Shown one piece after another: positions 46,076-54,949 of a stretch of 64,000 nucleotides of DNA (the first letter of the stretch is position 1; the number at the start of each line of letters is the position of its first letter). The translations under genes were made by a program, and so were the position numbers. The notes below the pieces were generated by a model, which saw nothing but the letters and a program-made list of their open reading frames with translations, made no database searches and was not told the origin of the DNA. This DNA comes from Methylacidiphilales bacterium (lineage in GTDB: Bacteria; Verrucomicrobiota; Verrucomicrobiia; Methylacidiphilales; UBA1321). The DNA is taken from positions 62,001 to 126,000 of the forward strand of contig JAMFSY010000151.1 of the NCBI GenBank assembly GCA_026225555.1, read 5' to 3'.

Positions 46076-46405
46076 GGAACCGGAATCCAAGCTCGCTTCC
46101 CACCACTGCCGATAAGCCGGCGCAATTTCCTCCGGGCTGATCGCCACGACCTCGGGGCATTCGTAGGAATGGTGCAGCGCAATCAGCTCCCGCAAGACCT
46201 CGAATTGCTCTGCCGAGCTTTTGATGAGTAACTGCACTTCCGCCGTGACTTCGAGCTTCCCCTTCCACCGATAGTGGGACTCAACTCCGGGAACCAAGCT
46301 CACGCAGGCGGCAAGATGCTCCGCCCCCATGATGACCTGGGCCAATTTTTGCGCCTGCTCCAGGGAAGGCGCCGTGACAAAAACGATTCGAGGGGTGAAG
46401 GACAT
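46073..46405 (-). CDS. cutA: Divalent-cation tolerance protein CutA
   Basis: CutA is a small trimeric protein linked to copper tolerance. The 110-residue sequence has the typical VFVTAPSLEQAQKLAQVIM, LAACVSLVPGVESHYRWKGK, EVQLLIKSSAEQF and HSYECPEVVAI segments. The stop TAG is contained in the edge of palindromic repeat copy 3. It lies downstream of gcvH on the same strand, separated by a REP-like hairpin. Confidence 0.96.
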   Translation of the reverse strand: MSFTPRIVFVTAPSLEQAQKLAQVIMGAEHLAACVSLVPGVESHYRWKGKLEVTAEVQLLIKSSAEQFEVLRELIALHHSYECPEVVAISPEEIAPAYRQWWEASLDSGS

Positions 46406-46482
46406 TCTAAGAGAAGACTAAACCGAAAAAGACTGTCTGTCTTCCTGAACTGGCCGCATCGCCACCACGTGCGCGTTCTCCT

Positions 46483-46502
46483 GGGCAGGGCGAAAGCCCT
46501 AC
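46483..46502 (-). repeat. REP-like hairpin with GTAG head (D), supplying the gcvH stop
   Basis: On the minus strand GTAGGGCTTTCGCCCTGCCC: a GTAG head overlaps stem AGGGC-TTTC-GCCCT. The TAG of the GTAG head is the stop codon of gcvH. Confidence 0.6.
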
Positions 46503-46882
46503 TCCCCTATCAGCGCGCGATAGCCTGCCGCATCCTTCAGCGCATCGACTTCTTCGGGCTTGGAAAGCTTCAGCTTGAAGAGCCACGCTGCGCCGTAGGA
46601 ATCGCTGTTCACCAGTTCCGGCCTGGTGATGAGTTCCGGGTTGATCTCGGTCACCTCGCCGCTGACGGGTGCGTAGATATCCGAGGCGGCCTTGACCGAT
46701 TCGATCACCGCGATGGTCGTGCCCGCCGCGAATTGCGCACCGACTTTGGGAAGATCGACATAGACCACGTCGCTGAGTTCCGCCTGCGCGTGGTCGGTGA
46801 TACCGACGGTGCCGACGCCGCTCTCAACGCGGAGCCATTCATGGGAAGGGGCATAACGAAGCTGATCGGGAACGTTGCTCAT
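46499..46882 (-). CDS. gcvH: Glycine cleavage system H protein
   Basis: GcvH carries the lipoyl arm of the glycine cleavage complex. The 127-residue protein has the N-terminal [20 protein letters not shown], the lipoylation site [19 protein letters not shown] with the modified Lys, and the C-terminal [15 protein letters not shown]. The track ORF runs further upstream into gcvT, but MSNVPDQ at 46882 is the standard start, 17 bp after the gcvT stop. gcvP is not in the window. Confidence 0.97.
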   Translation of the reverse strand: MSNVPDQLRYAPSHEWLRVESGVGTVGITDHAQAELSDVVYVDLPKVGAQFAAGTTIAVIESVKAASDIYAPVSGEVTEINPELITRPELVNSDSYGAAWLFKLKLSKPEEVDALKDAAGYRALIGE

Positions 46883-46899
46883 AGGACCCGCATGCTGGC

Positions 46900-48009
46900 T
46901 CAGGAAGCGCGTTTGTAAAAGGGCTTTTTGATCACCTCGACCGGCACGCGCGCGCCTCGCACTTCGAGGTGCAGCACGGTCCCCGGCTTCGCCAGCACGG
47001 AACTTACATAGGCCATGCCGATGCCACCGCCGAGCGTGGGCGAAGGCGCGCCACTGGTCACCTCGCCGACAAGATCGGGCCCGCAATAGATCGGGTAATG
47101 GGGACGGGGCGGCGGTCCCTTGTCGGTCAGGCGAAAGGCGACGAGACTTTCCTTCACGCCCTCATTTTTCTGCCGTTGCAGGATTTCCTTGCCGGGGAAG
47201 ATCGCCTCCTTGGTCAGCGAGACAAAAGTGCCGAGACCCGCCGCCAGCGGCGTGCGTTGCGCCGAGAGATCGTTGCCGTTCAGCGGATAACAGGCCTCCA
47301 GGCGCAAGGTATCGCGCGCGCCAAGCCCGCAAGGTTTCAGGCCAAGCGGCTTCCCCGCTTCGAGCAGTTCCAGAAAAACCTTCTCCGCGATTTCATTCGC
47401 GAAAAAGAGCTCCAGACCGTCCTCGCCCGTGTAACCGGTGCGGGCGGTGAGGATCGGCTGACAGTTCCACGAGGCGGTCGTGACCTCATTACGCTTCGGC
47501 TCCGGCCAGCTCGCGCCGAGGAATTTCCGCGCGATTTCCAGCGCCTTCGGCCCTTGCAAGGCGATTGCGCTGAAGGCATCGCTTTTGTCCGAGAAACTCA
47601 CGCCGGCGGGCAGGTTCTTTTTGATCCACGCATGGTCCTCCTCGATCTTCGACGCGTTGACCACAAGGAAGAATTCCGTTTCGTGCAGGCGGTAGATAAT
47701 CAGGTCATCGATCACGCCGCCCTCTTCGTTCAGCATGAGCGTGTACTGCCCCTGCCCGACCGCGAGCTTCGCCACGTCGTTGGTCAGCAGGCCGTTCAGG
47801 AACGCGAGCGCGTTGTCCCCGCTGACGAAGAATTCGCCCATGTGCGAGATGTCGAAGACACCCGCCGTTTCGCGCACCGCCTTATGCTCCTCGACAATGC
47901 CGGTGTATTGCACGGGCATGGTCCAGCCGCCAAACTCAACCAGGCGTGCGCCAAGTTTTTCGTGAGCGGAGAAGAGAGCGGTTTTTTGCAGGGAGCTGGG
48001 AGCGTTCAT
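46900..48009 (-). CDS. gcvT: Aminomethyltransferase (glycine cleavage T protein)
   Basis: GcvT transfers the methylene unit from the H protein to tetrahydrofolate. The 369-residue protein shows [34 protein letters not shown] and [30 protein letters not shown], with the folate-binding acidic pocket, and GGGIGMAYV near the C-terminus are also present. Together with gcvH it forms an operon. No glycine riboswitch was recognised in the 98-bp upstream spacer. Confidence 0.97.
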   Translation of the reverse strand: MNAPSSLQKTALFSAHEKLGARLVEFGGWTMPVQYTGIVEEHKAVRETAGVFDISHMGEFFVSGDNALAFLNGLLTNDVAKLAVGQGQYTLMLNEEGGVIDDLIIYRLHETEFFLVVNASKIEEDHAWIKKNLPAGVSFSDKSDAFSAIALQGPKALEIARKFLGASWPEPKRNEVTTASWNCQPILTARTGYTGEDGLELFFANEIAEKVFLELLEAGKPLGLKPCGLGARDTLRLEACYPLNGNDLSAQRTPLAAGLGTFVSLTKEAIFPGKEILQRQKNEGVKESLVAFRLTDKGPPPRPHYPIYCGPDLVGEVTSGAPSPTLGGGIGMAYVSSVLAKPGTVLHLEVRGARVPVEVIKKPFYKRAS

Positions 48010-48107
48010 GGAGCGGCCTATTTAAAAGCAGGTGAGGGCGGAGATGCGAGTTCCTTTGTCGGGTCAGGCTTCTAAAAGCCGAGGCAAGCCTAACCTCTGG
48101 AGAAAAA

Positions 48108-48506
48108 TCAGACCGTGATCGCGTTCATCATGCCCCATTGAATGGTTTGATTCATCAAGAGCATGGTCGCGAGCACGAGCATTAAAAAACTAAAGCGACG
48201 GCGGGTACGCGCGCGCAGCGTGGCCATAAGATGGAGAGGATAAACGACGTAACCAGCCGCGAAACCAAGGGGAAGTAGAACGTAGGCCAGAACGTGGCTG
48301 ACCGCGTCAGGCATCATATTAAGCGGAACAGCGACGAGCATGCCGAGGTAGGATGGAAAGAGCAGAATGCTAATGGGATTATAGTCAGAACCCAGACGCC
48401 AAATAATGGGCAACTGAGCGGCGAGGTAGATAATAAACCAGAGGGCAAGCCGACTGCTCTTTTTAGGAGCTGGAATCGGCTCAGAGGCGGTTTCTTGAGG
48501 ATTCAT
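48108..48506 (-). CDS. Small multi-pass membrane protein, unknown
   Basis: The 132-residue protein starts MNPQETASEPIPAPKKSSRL and has four hydrophobic segments (LALWFIIYLAAQLPIIW; PISILLFPSYLGMLVAVPLNMM; VLAYVLLPLGFAAGYVVYPLHLM; FLMLVLATMLLMNQTIQWG). No family was recognised. The region is AT-richer than its neighbours. The GTG start of the track ORF (48539) would reach into a REP hairpin, so the ATG at 48506 is preferred. It lies upstream of gcvT on the same strand. Confidence 0.65.
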   Translation of the reverse strand: MNPQETASEPIPAPKKSSRLALWFIIYLAAQLPIIWRLGSDYNPISILLFPSYLGMLVAVPLNMMPDAVSHVLAYVLLPLGFAAGYVVYPLHLMATLRARTRRRFSFLMLVLATMLLMNQTIQWGMMNAITV

Positions 48507-48538
48507 GCGCTTGTCAATTACCCTTCTTCCGCCATTCA

Positions 48539-48565
48539 CGGACGCGAGCGGACTCGCGTCCCTAC
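48539..48565 (-). repeat. REP-like hairpin with GTAG head (C3)
   Basis: On the minus strand GTAG is followed by GGACGCGAG-TCCG-CTCGCGTCC, nearly identical to C1. The TAG of the head is the stop codon of the gene at 48562-49074. Confidence 0.75.
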
Positions 48566-49074
48566 CTATAGTAGGTTGCCTCGAGCAACCGCGCCGCTTC
48601 GATGAAGCCTTCGTGCAAAACTTGCGAGCGTTGCGCCGCGAGGAGCAGCGCCTGCACCGCCGAACGCCGCGTGTCCGCCCCGAGCAACTGCGCCGCCGCC
48701 CGCGTGAGTGCGTTGTCTTCTCCGCTGGCCGCGAGGATGCGGAAGGCGCGGCCCTCCTCCGGGCTCATGCAGCCATCGACCAGTTCGAAATAGGCCGGAT
48801 CGATCGGCACGCGCGCCATTTCCAGCAGCGCAAATCCGCGATAGATACTCGCCACATAGGCAATGCGCGAGGAACGCTGGTTGAGATGTAACTGGAGGAC
48901 GTAATCACCCACGCTCATGCCCCGCTGCTTGGCGGCTTCGATAATTTCCAGGCTGATGCTGACCGTACGGCGAGTCTTCGGCGACACATCGAGAGGGTAG
49001 TGCCGCGCCCGGCGCTGGTCAAACTCCTGAAAGAAGGAGAACGAGTGGTTGAAGAGAAAGCCGTCGGTGAGCAT
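48562..49074 (-). CDS. Protein of unknown function, possible ribbon-helix-helix segment
   Basis: A 170-residue soluble protein, not recognised. Residues about 33-62 (KTRRTVSISLEIIEAAKQRGMSVGDYVLQL, shown as one region) have the strand-helix-helix spacing of a ribbon-helix-helix DNA-binding unit. The rest is Ala-rich helix. If the RHH reading holds, it could be a DNA-binding regulator, but the evidence is only pattern-like. It diverges from the oxidoreductase gene at 49194. Its stop codon is part of REP hairpin C3. Confidence 0.55.
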   Translation of the reverse strand: MLTDGFLFNHSFSFFQEFDQRRARHYPLDVSPKTRRTVSISLEIIEAAKQRGMSVGDYVLQLHLNQRSSRIAYVASIYRGFALLEMARVPIDPAYFELVDGCMSPEEGRAFRILAASGEDNALTRAAAQLLGADTRRSAVQALLLAAQRSQVLHEGFIEAARLLEATYYR

Positions 49075-49107
49075 GGCGCGTTCTTCCAGATTATCTCTCC
49101 TCCCGGT

Positions 49108-49122
49108 CTTGTCGAAGGCTCA
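49108..49122. repeat. Solo fragment of the palindromic-repeat core
   Basis: CTTGTCGAAGGCTCA matches the repeat core CTTGTCGAAGGATCA at 14 of 15 positions, without the second arm. It lies in the divergent spacer and may be a decayed copy or chance. Confidence 0.35.
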
Positions 49123-49159
49123 ATTCGATCCGCCCTCCCGGGTATGGCCAGCAAGGCGT

Positions 49160-49187
49160 TTGGCTTCCCGTCAAATTCTCCTACCTT
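49160..49187 (+). promoter_or_regulatory. Promoter giving a leaderless mRNA (oxidoreductase)
   Basis: TTGGCT, a 16-bp spacer and TACCTT end 6 nt before the ATG at 49194. The -10 and spacing are identical to those at 10082-10109. Confidence 0.6.
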
Positions 49188-49193
49188 TTTCTC

Positions 49194-50204
49194 ATGAAGC
49201 TTTACGAACTGCGCGCCTTCGGTCTCGAGAATCTGCAACTTTCCGAACGTCCCACGCCCGAGCCGCAGCCCCATGAGGCTCTCGTCCGCCTCCGCGCCGT
49301 CTCGCTCAATTATCGCGACCTGCTGACCATTCAAGGCAAGTACAACCCGCGCATGAAACTTCCCCGCGTGCCGGTTTCCGATGGCGCGGGCGAGGTCGTT
49401 TCCGTGGGCTCCGCCGTCACCTCTTGGAAGCCGGGCGACCGTGTCGTCATTCCCTTCATGCCCGATTGGCTCGAAGGTCCCCCTGAAACCGCGAAAAGCG
49501 CGACTGCGCTGGGCGGCGAGGTCGATGGTCTCCTGCGCGAATTCGCCGCGATCCGCGCCGACGCCCTGCTGCCCATTCCGAATCATCTCAGCTTTGAGGA
49601 GGCCTCCACGCTTCCCTGCGCCGCCGTGACGGCCTGGAACGGTCTCTTCGTCTCGGGCAATCTGCAGCCGGGGCAGACGCTTCTGCTTCTCGGCACCGGC
49701 GGAGTCTCGCTTTTCGGTCTCCAGTTCGGCCATCTCGCCGGCGCGACCATCATCCTGACTTCGAGCAACGAGGCCAAAATGGAGCAGGCCCGCGCACTCG
49801 GCGCCCACCACACGATCAACTACCGCACGACTCCCGATTGGGAAAAGGAGGTGCTGAAAATCACAGGGGGACACGGCGTCGATCTCACGCTGGAAGTCGG
49901 CGGCGCGGGCACCCTCGCCCGCACCTTGCGTTCGACGCGGCCCGGCGGCCAGGTCAGTCTCATCGGCATTTTGACCGGAGGAGAAGGTGACGTGAAGCTG
50001 GGCCAGATTTTGCACAAGGCGATCAAGGTCCACGGGATCTATGTCGGCTCCCGGGAAATGTTTGTCCGCATGAATCAAGCGATCGGCCAGCACCGCCTCA
50101 AGCCCGTCATCGATCGCGTCTTTTCCTTCGCGGATACCCCTGAAGCGGTGCGTCATCTCGAATCGGGCCGCCATTTCGGCAAGATCGTGATCCGCATCGA
50201 TTGA
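49194..50204 (+). CDS. Zinc-independent MDR-family NAD(P)-dependent oxidoreductase
   Basis: A 336-residue medium-chain dehydrogenase/reductase. The N-terminal GroES-like domain contains LRAVSLNYRDLLTIQGKYNP and SDGAGEVVSVGSAVTSWKPGDRVV. The Rossmann domain has the cofactor motif LLGTGGVSLFGLQFGHLAGA. The Cys and His zinc ligands of alcohol dehydrogenases are not present, so it resembles quinone oxidoreductase-like members. The C-terminus (AVRHLESGRHFGKIVIRI) is typical. The substrate is unknown. Confidence 0.9.
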   Translation: MKLYELRAFGLENLQLSERPTPEPQPHEALVRLRAVSLNYRDLLTIQGKYNPRMKLPRVPVSDGAGEVVSVGSAVTSWKPGDRVVIPFMPDWLEGPPETAKSATALGGEVDGLLREFAAIRADALLPIPNHLSFEEASTLPCAAVTAWNGLFVSGNLQPGQTLLLLGTGGVSLFGLQFGHLAGATIILTSSNEAKMEQARALGAHHTINYRTTPDWEKEVLKITGGHGVDLTLEVGGAGTLARTLRSTRPGGQVSLIGILTGGEGDVKLGQILHKAIKVHGIYVGSREMFVRMNQAIGQHRLKPVIDRVFSFADTPEAVRHLESGRHFGKIVIRID

Positions 50205-50312
50205 GCGCAAGCAGTCAAAATAATTGCGCGAAAAAACAAACGGGAATGGATCGGCCCACGTCTAATCAATGGAACAGCACCTGCTTTTTCAGCGAAGAAT
50301 TTCATCTTTCTT

Positions 50313-51494
50313 ATGCCGACCCTTTGCGCTCCCCCTCCCGCCCAGCGGAGGGAAAGCCGTCCGGCGGAGAAAGTTAAATCCAGCTACCAACCTCATCTCG
50401 ACGGCCTTCGCTGTCTCGCTATTTTCGGCGTCCTCTTCGAGCACTTCGGCGTCACTTTTCCGGCGCTCCTTCGCTTCGGGCCACTGAGCGTCCGGTTCTT
50501 TTTCGTCCTCAGCGGATACTTCATCACCCTCTCGCTTTGGAAGATGCAGTCGGAAATCATCAATTCGAACAGCGGCAGTTTTCTTCCCGTCTGTCGCTTT
50601 TACCTCGCGCGCTTTCTTCGCATCGGGCCGCCCTTTTATCTGGCGCTCGCCATCGGAGCGCTCTTCGGCATCGAGGAGGTGCGCACCAATTTCCTCTGGC
50701 TCGCCACGTTCCAGGCGAACAACTACATCGCCTTCGAGGGTTACTGGCCGGAGGCGATTTCCCACTTCTGGTCGCTCGCGGTGCAGGAACAATTTTACAT
50801 TGTCTGGCCCGTGATCGTGCTCACGCTGCCCAAACGCTGGTTCCTGCCCACCATGGCCGGTTTCATCCTTTTCGGCCTCGTGTTCCGCATTTACTGCATC
50901 TCGACCGCCGCGCCCACACTCGTCCGCTGGGTCACGCTTTTCGGCTGTTTCGATTCCTTTGCGGTCGGTGCCCTCGTCGCCTATCTCCGGCAGGCGCGTC
51001 TGCTGGACAGGATGCGCTTCCTTTCCCGCACCACGTTGTTCGCCATGCCCCTCGCCGCGTTCGGCTGCTTTTTCCTTGGGCGCGCCTTGATGACGCTGCC
51101 CGAGACGAACATCTTTTTATCCCTGACCGAATCGGTGGACGCGGTTTTTCTTGCCTGGCTTCTCGCCATTTCGCTGGGCGGGATCAATGGAATTTACGGC
51201 CGCTTTCTCAGCTGGGCTCCCGTCGTTTATGTGGGAAAAATCAGCTACGGCATTTACGTCTACCACGTCTTCGTCATCATCCTCGTTTCGCCGCTGCTGA
51301 TTCCGTACGGCCTGAGCGTTGATCATTTCGCGACGGCGCGGATCCTCGTCCTGCTCGCCGTGACGCTAGCGCTCTCATCGCTCTCGTGGCACTTCCTGGA
51401 ACAACCGTTCCTTGCCTGGAAGGAAGCCTTGAAATCGCCGCGTTTGAAACCCACTTTCAAGCCGGCCCCGTCGCTGCCGCTGATGGCGCGTTAG
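50313..51494 (+). CDS. Membrane acyltransferase 3 family protein (OafA-like)
   Basis: The 393-residue protein with about ten transmembrane helices has the family hallmarks YQPHLDGLRCLAIFGVLFEHF (with the conserved His), VRFFFVLSGYFITLSL, and HFWSLAVQEQFYIVWPVI. It ends with a basic cytoplasmic tail. Acyltransferase-3 proteins O-acetylate surface glycans, lipids or macrolides; the target is unknown. It overlaps the convergent REC-kinase gene by 4 bp at the stops. Confidence 0.9.
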   Translation: MPTLCAPPPAQRRESRPAEKVKSSYQPHLDGLRCLAIFGVLFEHFGVTFPALLRFGPLSVRFFFVLSGYFITLSLWKMQSEIINSNSGSFLPVCRFYLARFLRIGPPFYLALAIGALFGIEEVRTNFLWLATFQANNYIAFEGYWPEAISHFWSLAVQEQFYIVWPVIVLTLPKRWFLPTMAGFILFGLVFRIYCISTAAPTLVRWVTLFGCFDSFAVGALVAYLRQARLLDRMRFLSRTTLFAMPLAAFGCFFLGRALMTLPETNIFLSLTESVDAVFLAWLLAISLGGINGIYGRFLSWAPVVYVGKISYGIYVYHVFVIILVSPLLIPYGLSVDHFATARILVLLAVTLALSSLSWHFLEQPFLAWKEALKSPRLKPTFKPAPSLPLMAR

Positions 51495-52579
51495 GCTTCG
51501 GGCAGTTCCTTGGCGAAAACGATCTCGACCTGCGTGCCCTGAATTTCCGAGCTGGTGAGTTTCACCCGCGCGCCGCATTTCGCCGCAAGTTTATCCACCA
51601 GGGCGAGACCGAGGCCCATGCTGCCCATGTCCTGCCTTCCCAGATCGGAGGTGCGGAAAGCGGCGAGGCGTTTGATCTCATCGGGCGCCATGCCCCGGCC
51701 CGCATCGATCACGGTCAGCGCGCCATTTTTATCGAGACGGACTTTTACCGGCGTACCCCGGCGGGAAAAATTACAGGCGTTGTCGACCAGTTCCTCGACC
51801 ATGACGCTCAGGTCGGTCGGCGTGCTGGCAATCGAGCAGTCATCGACCTCGACCTGCACATCCTTGGGCCGTTGCGTCCGCACCGCCGTCGCCTTGACGC
51901 CGGAGAGAATACTTTCCCTCACCTCGCGGGGGGTGAGCATCTGCACAAGCCGCCCTTCCTCCTGCGAAGCCGCCGGAAGGTCGAGCAGAAGAAGATAGTT
52001 GCGCAAGCGGCGATGGAGACGGTTCGCCGTGTTGTCCATGTCCGTGAGGATGCTCTGGATCTCATCGGTGGAGAGTTTCTTCAAATCGGAGCGCAGGATC
52101 TGGATCAATCCGATGATGCCGCCGAGCGGCGTGAAGAAGCCGTAAGGCACGGTGGAGTGCAGCGAGGAGCGAAGCTGGTCGAGCATCCGGTCCTCCACCT
52201 CGCCGCGAATATGCGCGCGGCTCAGCCGGGCCTCGACGCACTTGAGCAGCGCCTCAATGCTGACCGGCTTCGAAAGGAAATCGTCCGCCCCTTGTTCCAT
52301 GCCCTTGCGCGGCGAGACGGCGTGCAACTGGCCGGTCATCAGCACGACCTGCTTGTCGCTAAGATCGGGATTCTGCCGGATGTTACGCAGGAGCGCTTCG
52401 CCATCGCCGTCCGGCATGGCGATATCGGTGAGGATCAAGTCGGGAATTTGTTCCTGCGCAATCGCGTAACCGGCGGCGCCGGAAGCGGCCTCGAGCACAC
52501 GGTAACCGTGGTCGCGCAGGACGGTGCCGAAGATCGAGCGGATGGCCGCGTCGTCGTCGATCAGGAGAATGGTTTGCAC
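51491..52579 (-). CDS. Receiver-histidine-kinase-like protein with Tyr in place of the phospho-His
   Basis: The 362-residue cytoplasmic protein has an intact N-terminal receiver (LLIDDDAAIR, phospho-Asp 52 in LTDIAMPDGDG, Lys in FLSKPV). A dimerisation helix pair and an HATPase domain follow (N box ELVDNACNFSRRG, G1 VIDAGRGM, G2 GSMGLGLALVDKL). The H-box position reads VPYGFFTPLGGIIG, where kinases of this type have a PHExRTPL-like sequence. The codon is TAC (Tyr 146), one base from His. It probably cannot autophosphorylate at this position. The start is GTG. Confidence 0.85.
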   Translation of the reverse strand: MQTILLIDDDAAIRSIFGTVLRDHGYRVLEAASGAAGYAIAQEQIPDLILTDIAMPDGDGEALLRNIRQNPDLSDKQVVLMTGQLHAVSPRKGMEQGADDFLSKPVSIEALLKCVEARLSRAHIRGEVEDRMLDQLRSSLHSTVPYGFFTPLGGIIGLIQILRSDLKKLSTDEIQSILTDMDNTANRLHRRLRNYLLLLDLPAASQEEGRLVQMLTPREVRESILSGVKATAVRTQRPKDVQVEVDDCSIASTPTDLSVMVEELVDNACNFSRRGTPVKVRLDKNGALTVIDAGRGMAPDEIKRLAAFRTSDLGRQDMGSMGLGLALVDKLAAKCGARVKLTSSEIQGTQVEIVFAKELPEA

Positions 52580-52755
52580 GGCGGATGGATGGGAAGCAGG
52601 ACAACTTTCAGCCTAAGGAAAGCGGCGGGTGCGGACAAGCTTCGTGTGTTTTTAAGATGGCCCGGCAACTTCCGGCAGCGAATCGGCAGTGAGAAATGGC
52701 CGGCGGGGATTGAATGGGATGGCCTTGAATGCCGCGTTGGCTTAAAGGTACCTCC

Positions 52756-53265
52756 ATGTGGCGAATGGTCCTACTTCTCGCTTGGCTGATTCCGGCCCCA
52801 TGTTGCTCCGCGCAAATCCTGCTTAAGACCAATCCGCAGGCGACCTCCTATTTGTTCTACGCGGGCCAACCGCCGCGCGCGGTTATTTCGCCCCTGACGA
52901 ACGAGGAAAGTGAGAAGTTCCAGCAAGTCTATACCGCGGCTCTCCGGGGCAATTCCGCTCTCGATGCGGAGGGAGACGCTCTCTCGGCGCAGATGGACGC
53001 TTACCGCAAGGTGCTCATGGCTGCCATGGCCAAGGCCGACCCGAAAGTCGCACCGATACTGGGACCGTCCCAAAGCCCCCTGACCGGCGCGCAGGGTGAT
53101 GAAATCCGTCAGGTCCAATCCGAGGTCATGCAGGCCGATCCATCCCTGCAATCAAAGTGGGACGACCTGACGAAAAAGATGATAGCGCATCAGCAAGCGG
53201 TCGATGCCGCCATGTTGAAATTGGACCCGACCATCGCCCAGATCTTGGCTAAATTTTCGTCCTGA
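52756..53265 (+). CDS. Small exported protein of unknown function
   Basis: The 169-residue protein begins with a signal peptide (MWRMVLLLAWLIPAPCCSAQ, cleavage probably after SAQ; two Cys lie at the end of the hydrophobic stretch). The mature part is helical and rich in Ala, Gln and Lys (LSAQMDAYRKVLMAAMAKADPKVAPIL). The pattern AxxxLDPTIAxIL is repeated with AKADPKVAPIL. No family was recognised. AAAGG lies 9 nt before the ATG. It is followed by nadB after 73 bp. Confidence 0.6.
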   Translation: MWRMVLLLAWLIPAPCCSAQILLKTNPQATSYLFYAGQPPRAVISPLTNEESEKFQQVYTAALRGNSALDAEGDALSAQMDAYRKVLMAAMAKADPKVAPILGPSQSPLTGAQGDEIRQVQSEVMQADPSLQSKWDDLTKKMIAHQQAVDAAMLKLDPTIAQILAKFSS

Positions 53266-53338
53266 ACGGTTCGGCATTCCGCAACATGCCCGACTTCCTC
53301 CCTCCTTGTTAATTTCCGCAATTCCGCCATGGTGAAGC

Positions 53339-54937
53339 ATGGCCCCTAACCCCGGTTACGATTATGTCGTGCTCGGCTCCGGCATTGCCGGCCTCACGTT
53401 TGCGCTGAATGTTGCCGAGCAGGGATCCGTCGCGGTCATCACCAAAAAGAACCGCGCGGAGTCCAACACGAACTACGCCCAGGGCGGCATCGCCTGCGTG
53501 ACCTCGGACGAGGACAGTTTCGATCTCCACGTGCGCGACACGCTGGAGGCGGGCGCGGGTCTCTGCCATGAGGATGTCGTGCGCGGGATCGTCGAGGAAG
53601 GCCCGGCGCGAATCAAAGAGTTGATCGAGCTCGGAATGTCCTTCACCGAACGCGAGACCGGCCATGGCCAGGAGCTCGATCTGGGCCGGGAAGGCGGCCA
53701 CTCGAAACGGCGCATCCTTCACGCCCGCGACGTGACCGGGCGCGAGATCGAGAAGGCGCTGCTCGCCGCGCTGGCGGCCCATCCCAACGTCGCCATGTTC
53801 GAAAATCACGCGGCGATCGACCTGATCACGCGCCGCAAGATGGGCTTCGCCACCGACAACCGGTGCGTCGGCGTCTATGTGCTCGATTGCGCGAGCGGTC
53901 GCGTCGATGCGGTAGCCGCGCAGCATGTCCTGCTCGCGACGGGCGGGTGCGGGAAGGTTTATCTCTATACCACCAATCCCGATATCGCGACGGGCGACGG
54001 CGTGGCCATGGCTTATCGCGCAGGCGTGCCGGTCGCGAACATGGAGTTCATCCAGTTCCATCCGACGTGCCTCTTTCATCCCAAGGCGAAATCGTTCCTG
54101 ATCAGCGAGGCGGTGCGCGGCGAAGGCGGCATTCTGCGCAACGCGGAGGGGAAGGCCTTCATGCACGGCGTGCATCCGCTCGAATCGCTCGCCCCGCGCG
54201 ACATCGTGGCGCGGGCCATCGATGCCGAATTGAAGAAGAGCGGCGCGAAATGTGTCTATCTCGATATCACGCACCAGAGCCGCGAGTTCCTGCAGGAACG
54301 CTTCCCCGCCATCTACGCGAAGTGCCTCGAGTGCGGCATCGACATGGCGATCGAACCGATCCCGGTCGTCCCTGCCGCCCATTATCAATGCGGTGGCGTG
54401 ATGACAACTCCGGAGGGCCGGACCGAATTACCCGGACTTTGGGCCGTCGGCGAAGTCGGCTGCACCGGTTTGCACGGCGCGAATCGGCTCGCGAGCAATT
54501 CCTTGCTCGAGGCACTGGTCGTGGCCCATCGCGCGGCGGAAGCGGTGAAGCGAGAGAAACCGGCGCTACGGCAAAAAAGTCTGCCCCCGTGGGAGAGCGG
54601 TTCGGCCCAGGATCCCGACGAGCTGGTCGTGATCTATCACAACTGGCGGGAGATCCGGCAATTGATGTGGGATTACGTCGGCATCGTGCGGACGACCAAA
54701 CGGCTGCGCCGCGCCGCCAGCCGTCTGCATAGCCTGAGCGAAGAGGTGCAGGAATATTACTGGAATTACAAAATGACCTGCGACCTGGTGGAGCTGCGCA
54801 ACCTGGTCCTGATCGCGTCGCTCATTGTCGATTCCGCGCTGAGCCGCCACGAGAGCCGCGGGCTGCACTTCCTGCTCGATCATCCGGAGACCGACGGAAA
54901 CGAGACCGCGGTCGATACGGTGTTGAGGCCTGGGTAG
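53339..54937 (+). CDS. nadB: L-aspartate oxidase
   Basis: NadB oxidises L-aspartate to iminoaspartate for NAD synthesis. The 532-residue flavoprotein has the FAD motif YVVLGSGIAGLTFALNVAEQG and the segment NTNYAQGGIACVTSDEDS. The catalytic region FIQFHPTCLFHP follows, then HYQCGGVMTTPEGRTELPGL and GCTGLHGANRLASNSLLEAL. The length is standard. nadA and nadC are not adjacent. A DUF1648-like gene follows after 12 bp. Confidence 0.97.
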   Translation: MAPNPGYDYVVLGSGIAGLTFALNVAEQGSVAVITKKNRAESNTNYAQGGIACVTSDEDSFDLHVRDTLEAGAGLCHEDVVRGIVEEGPARIKELIELGMSFTERETGHGQELDLGREGGHSKRRILHARDVTGREIEKALLAALAAHPNVAMFENHAAIDLITRRKMGFATDNRCVGVYVLDCASGRVDAVAAQHVLLATGGCGKVYLYTTNPDIATGDGVAMAYRAGVPVANMEFIQFHPTCLFHPKAKSFLISEAVRGEGGILRNAEGKAFMHGVHPLESLAPRDIVARAIDAELKKSGAKCVYLDITHQSREFLQERFPAIYAKCLECGIDMAIEPIPVVPAAHYQCGGVMTTPEGRTELPGLWAVGEVGCTGLHGANRLASNSLLEALVVAHRAAEAVKREKPALRQKSLPPWESGSAQDPDELVVIYHNWREIRQLMWDYVGIVRTTKRLRRAASRLHSLSEEVQEYYWNYKMTCDLVELRNLVLIASLIVDSALSRHESRGLHFLLDHPETDGNETAVDTVLRPG

Positions 54938-54949
54938 AGAGACCATTCG

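Noticed and set aside
48010-48107. Glycine riboswitch before gcvT
   Set aside because: The 98-bp spacer lacks the conserved glycine aptamer motifs; only a short GC hairpin is visible.
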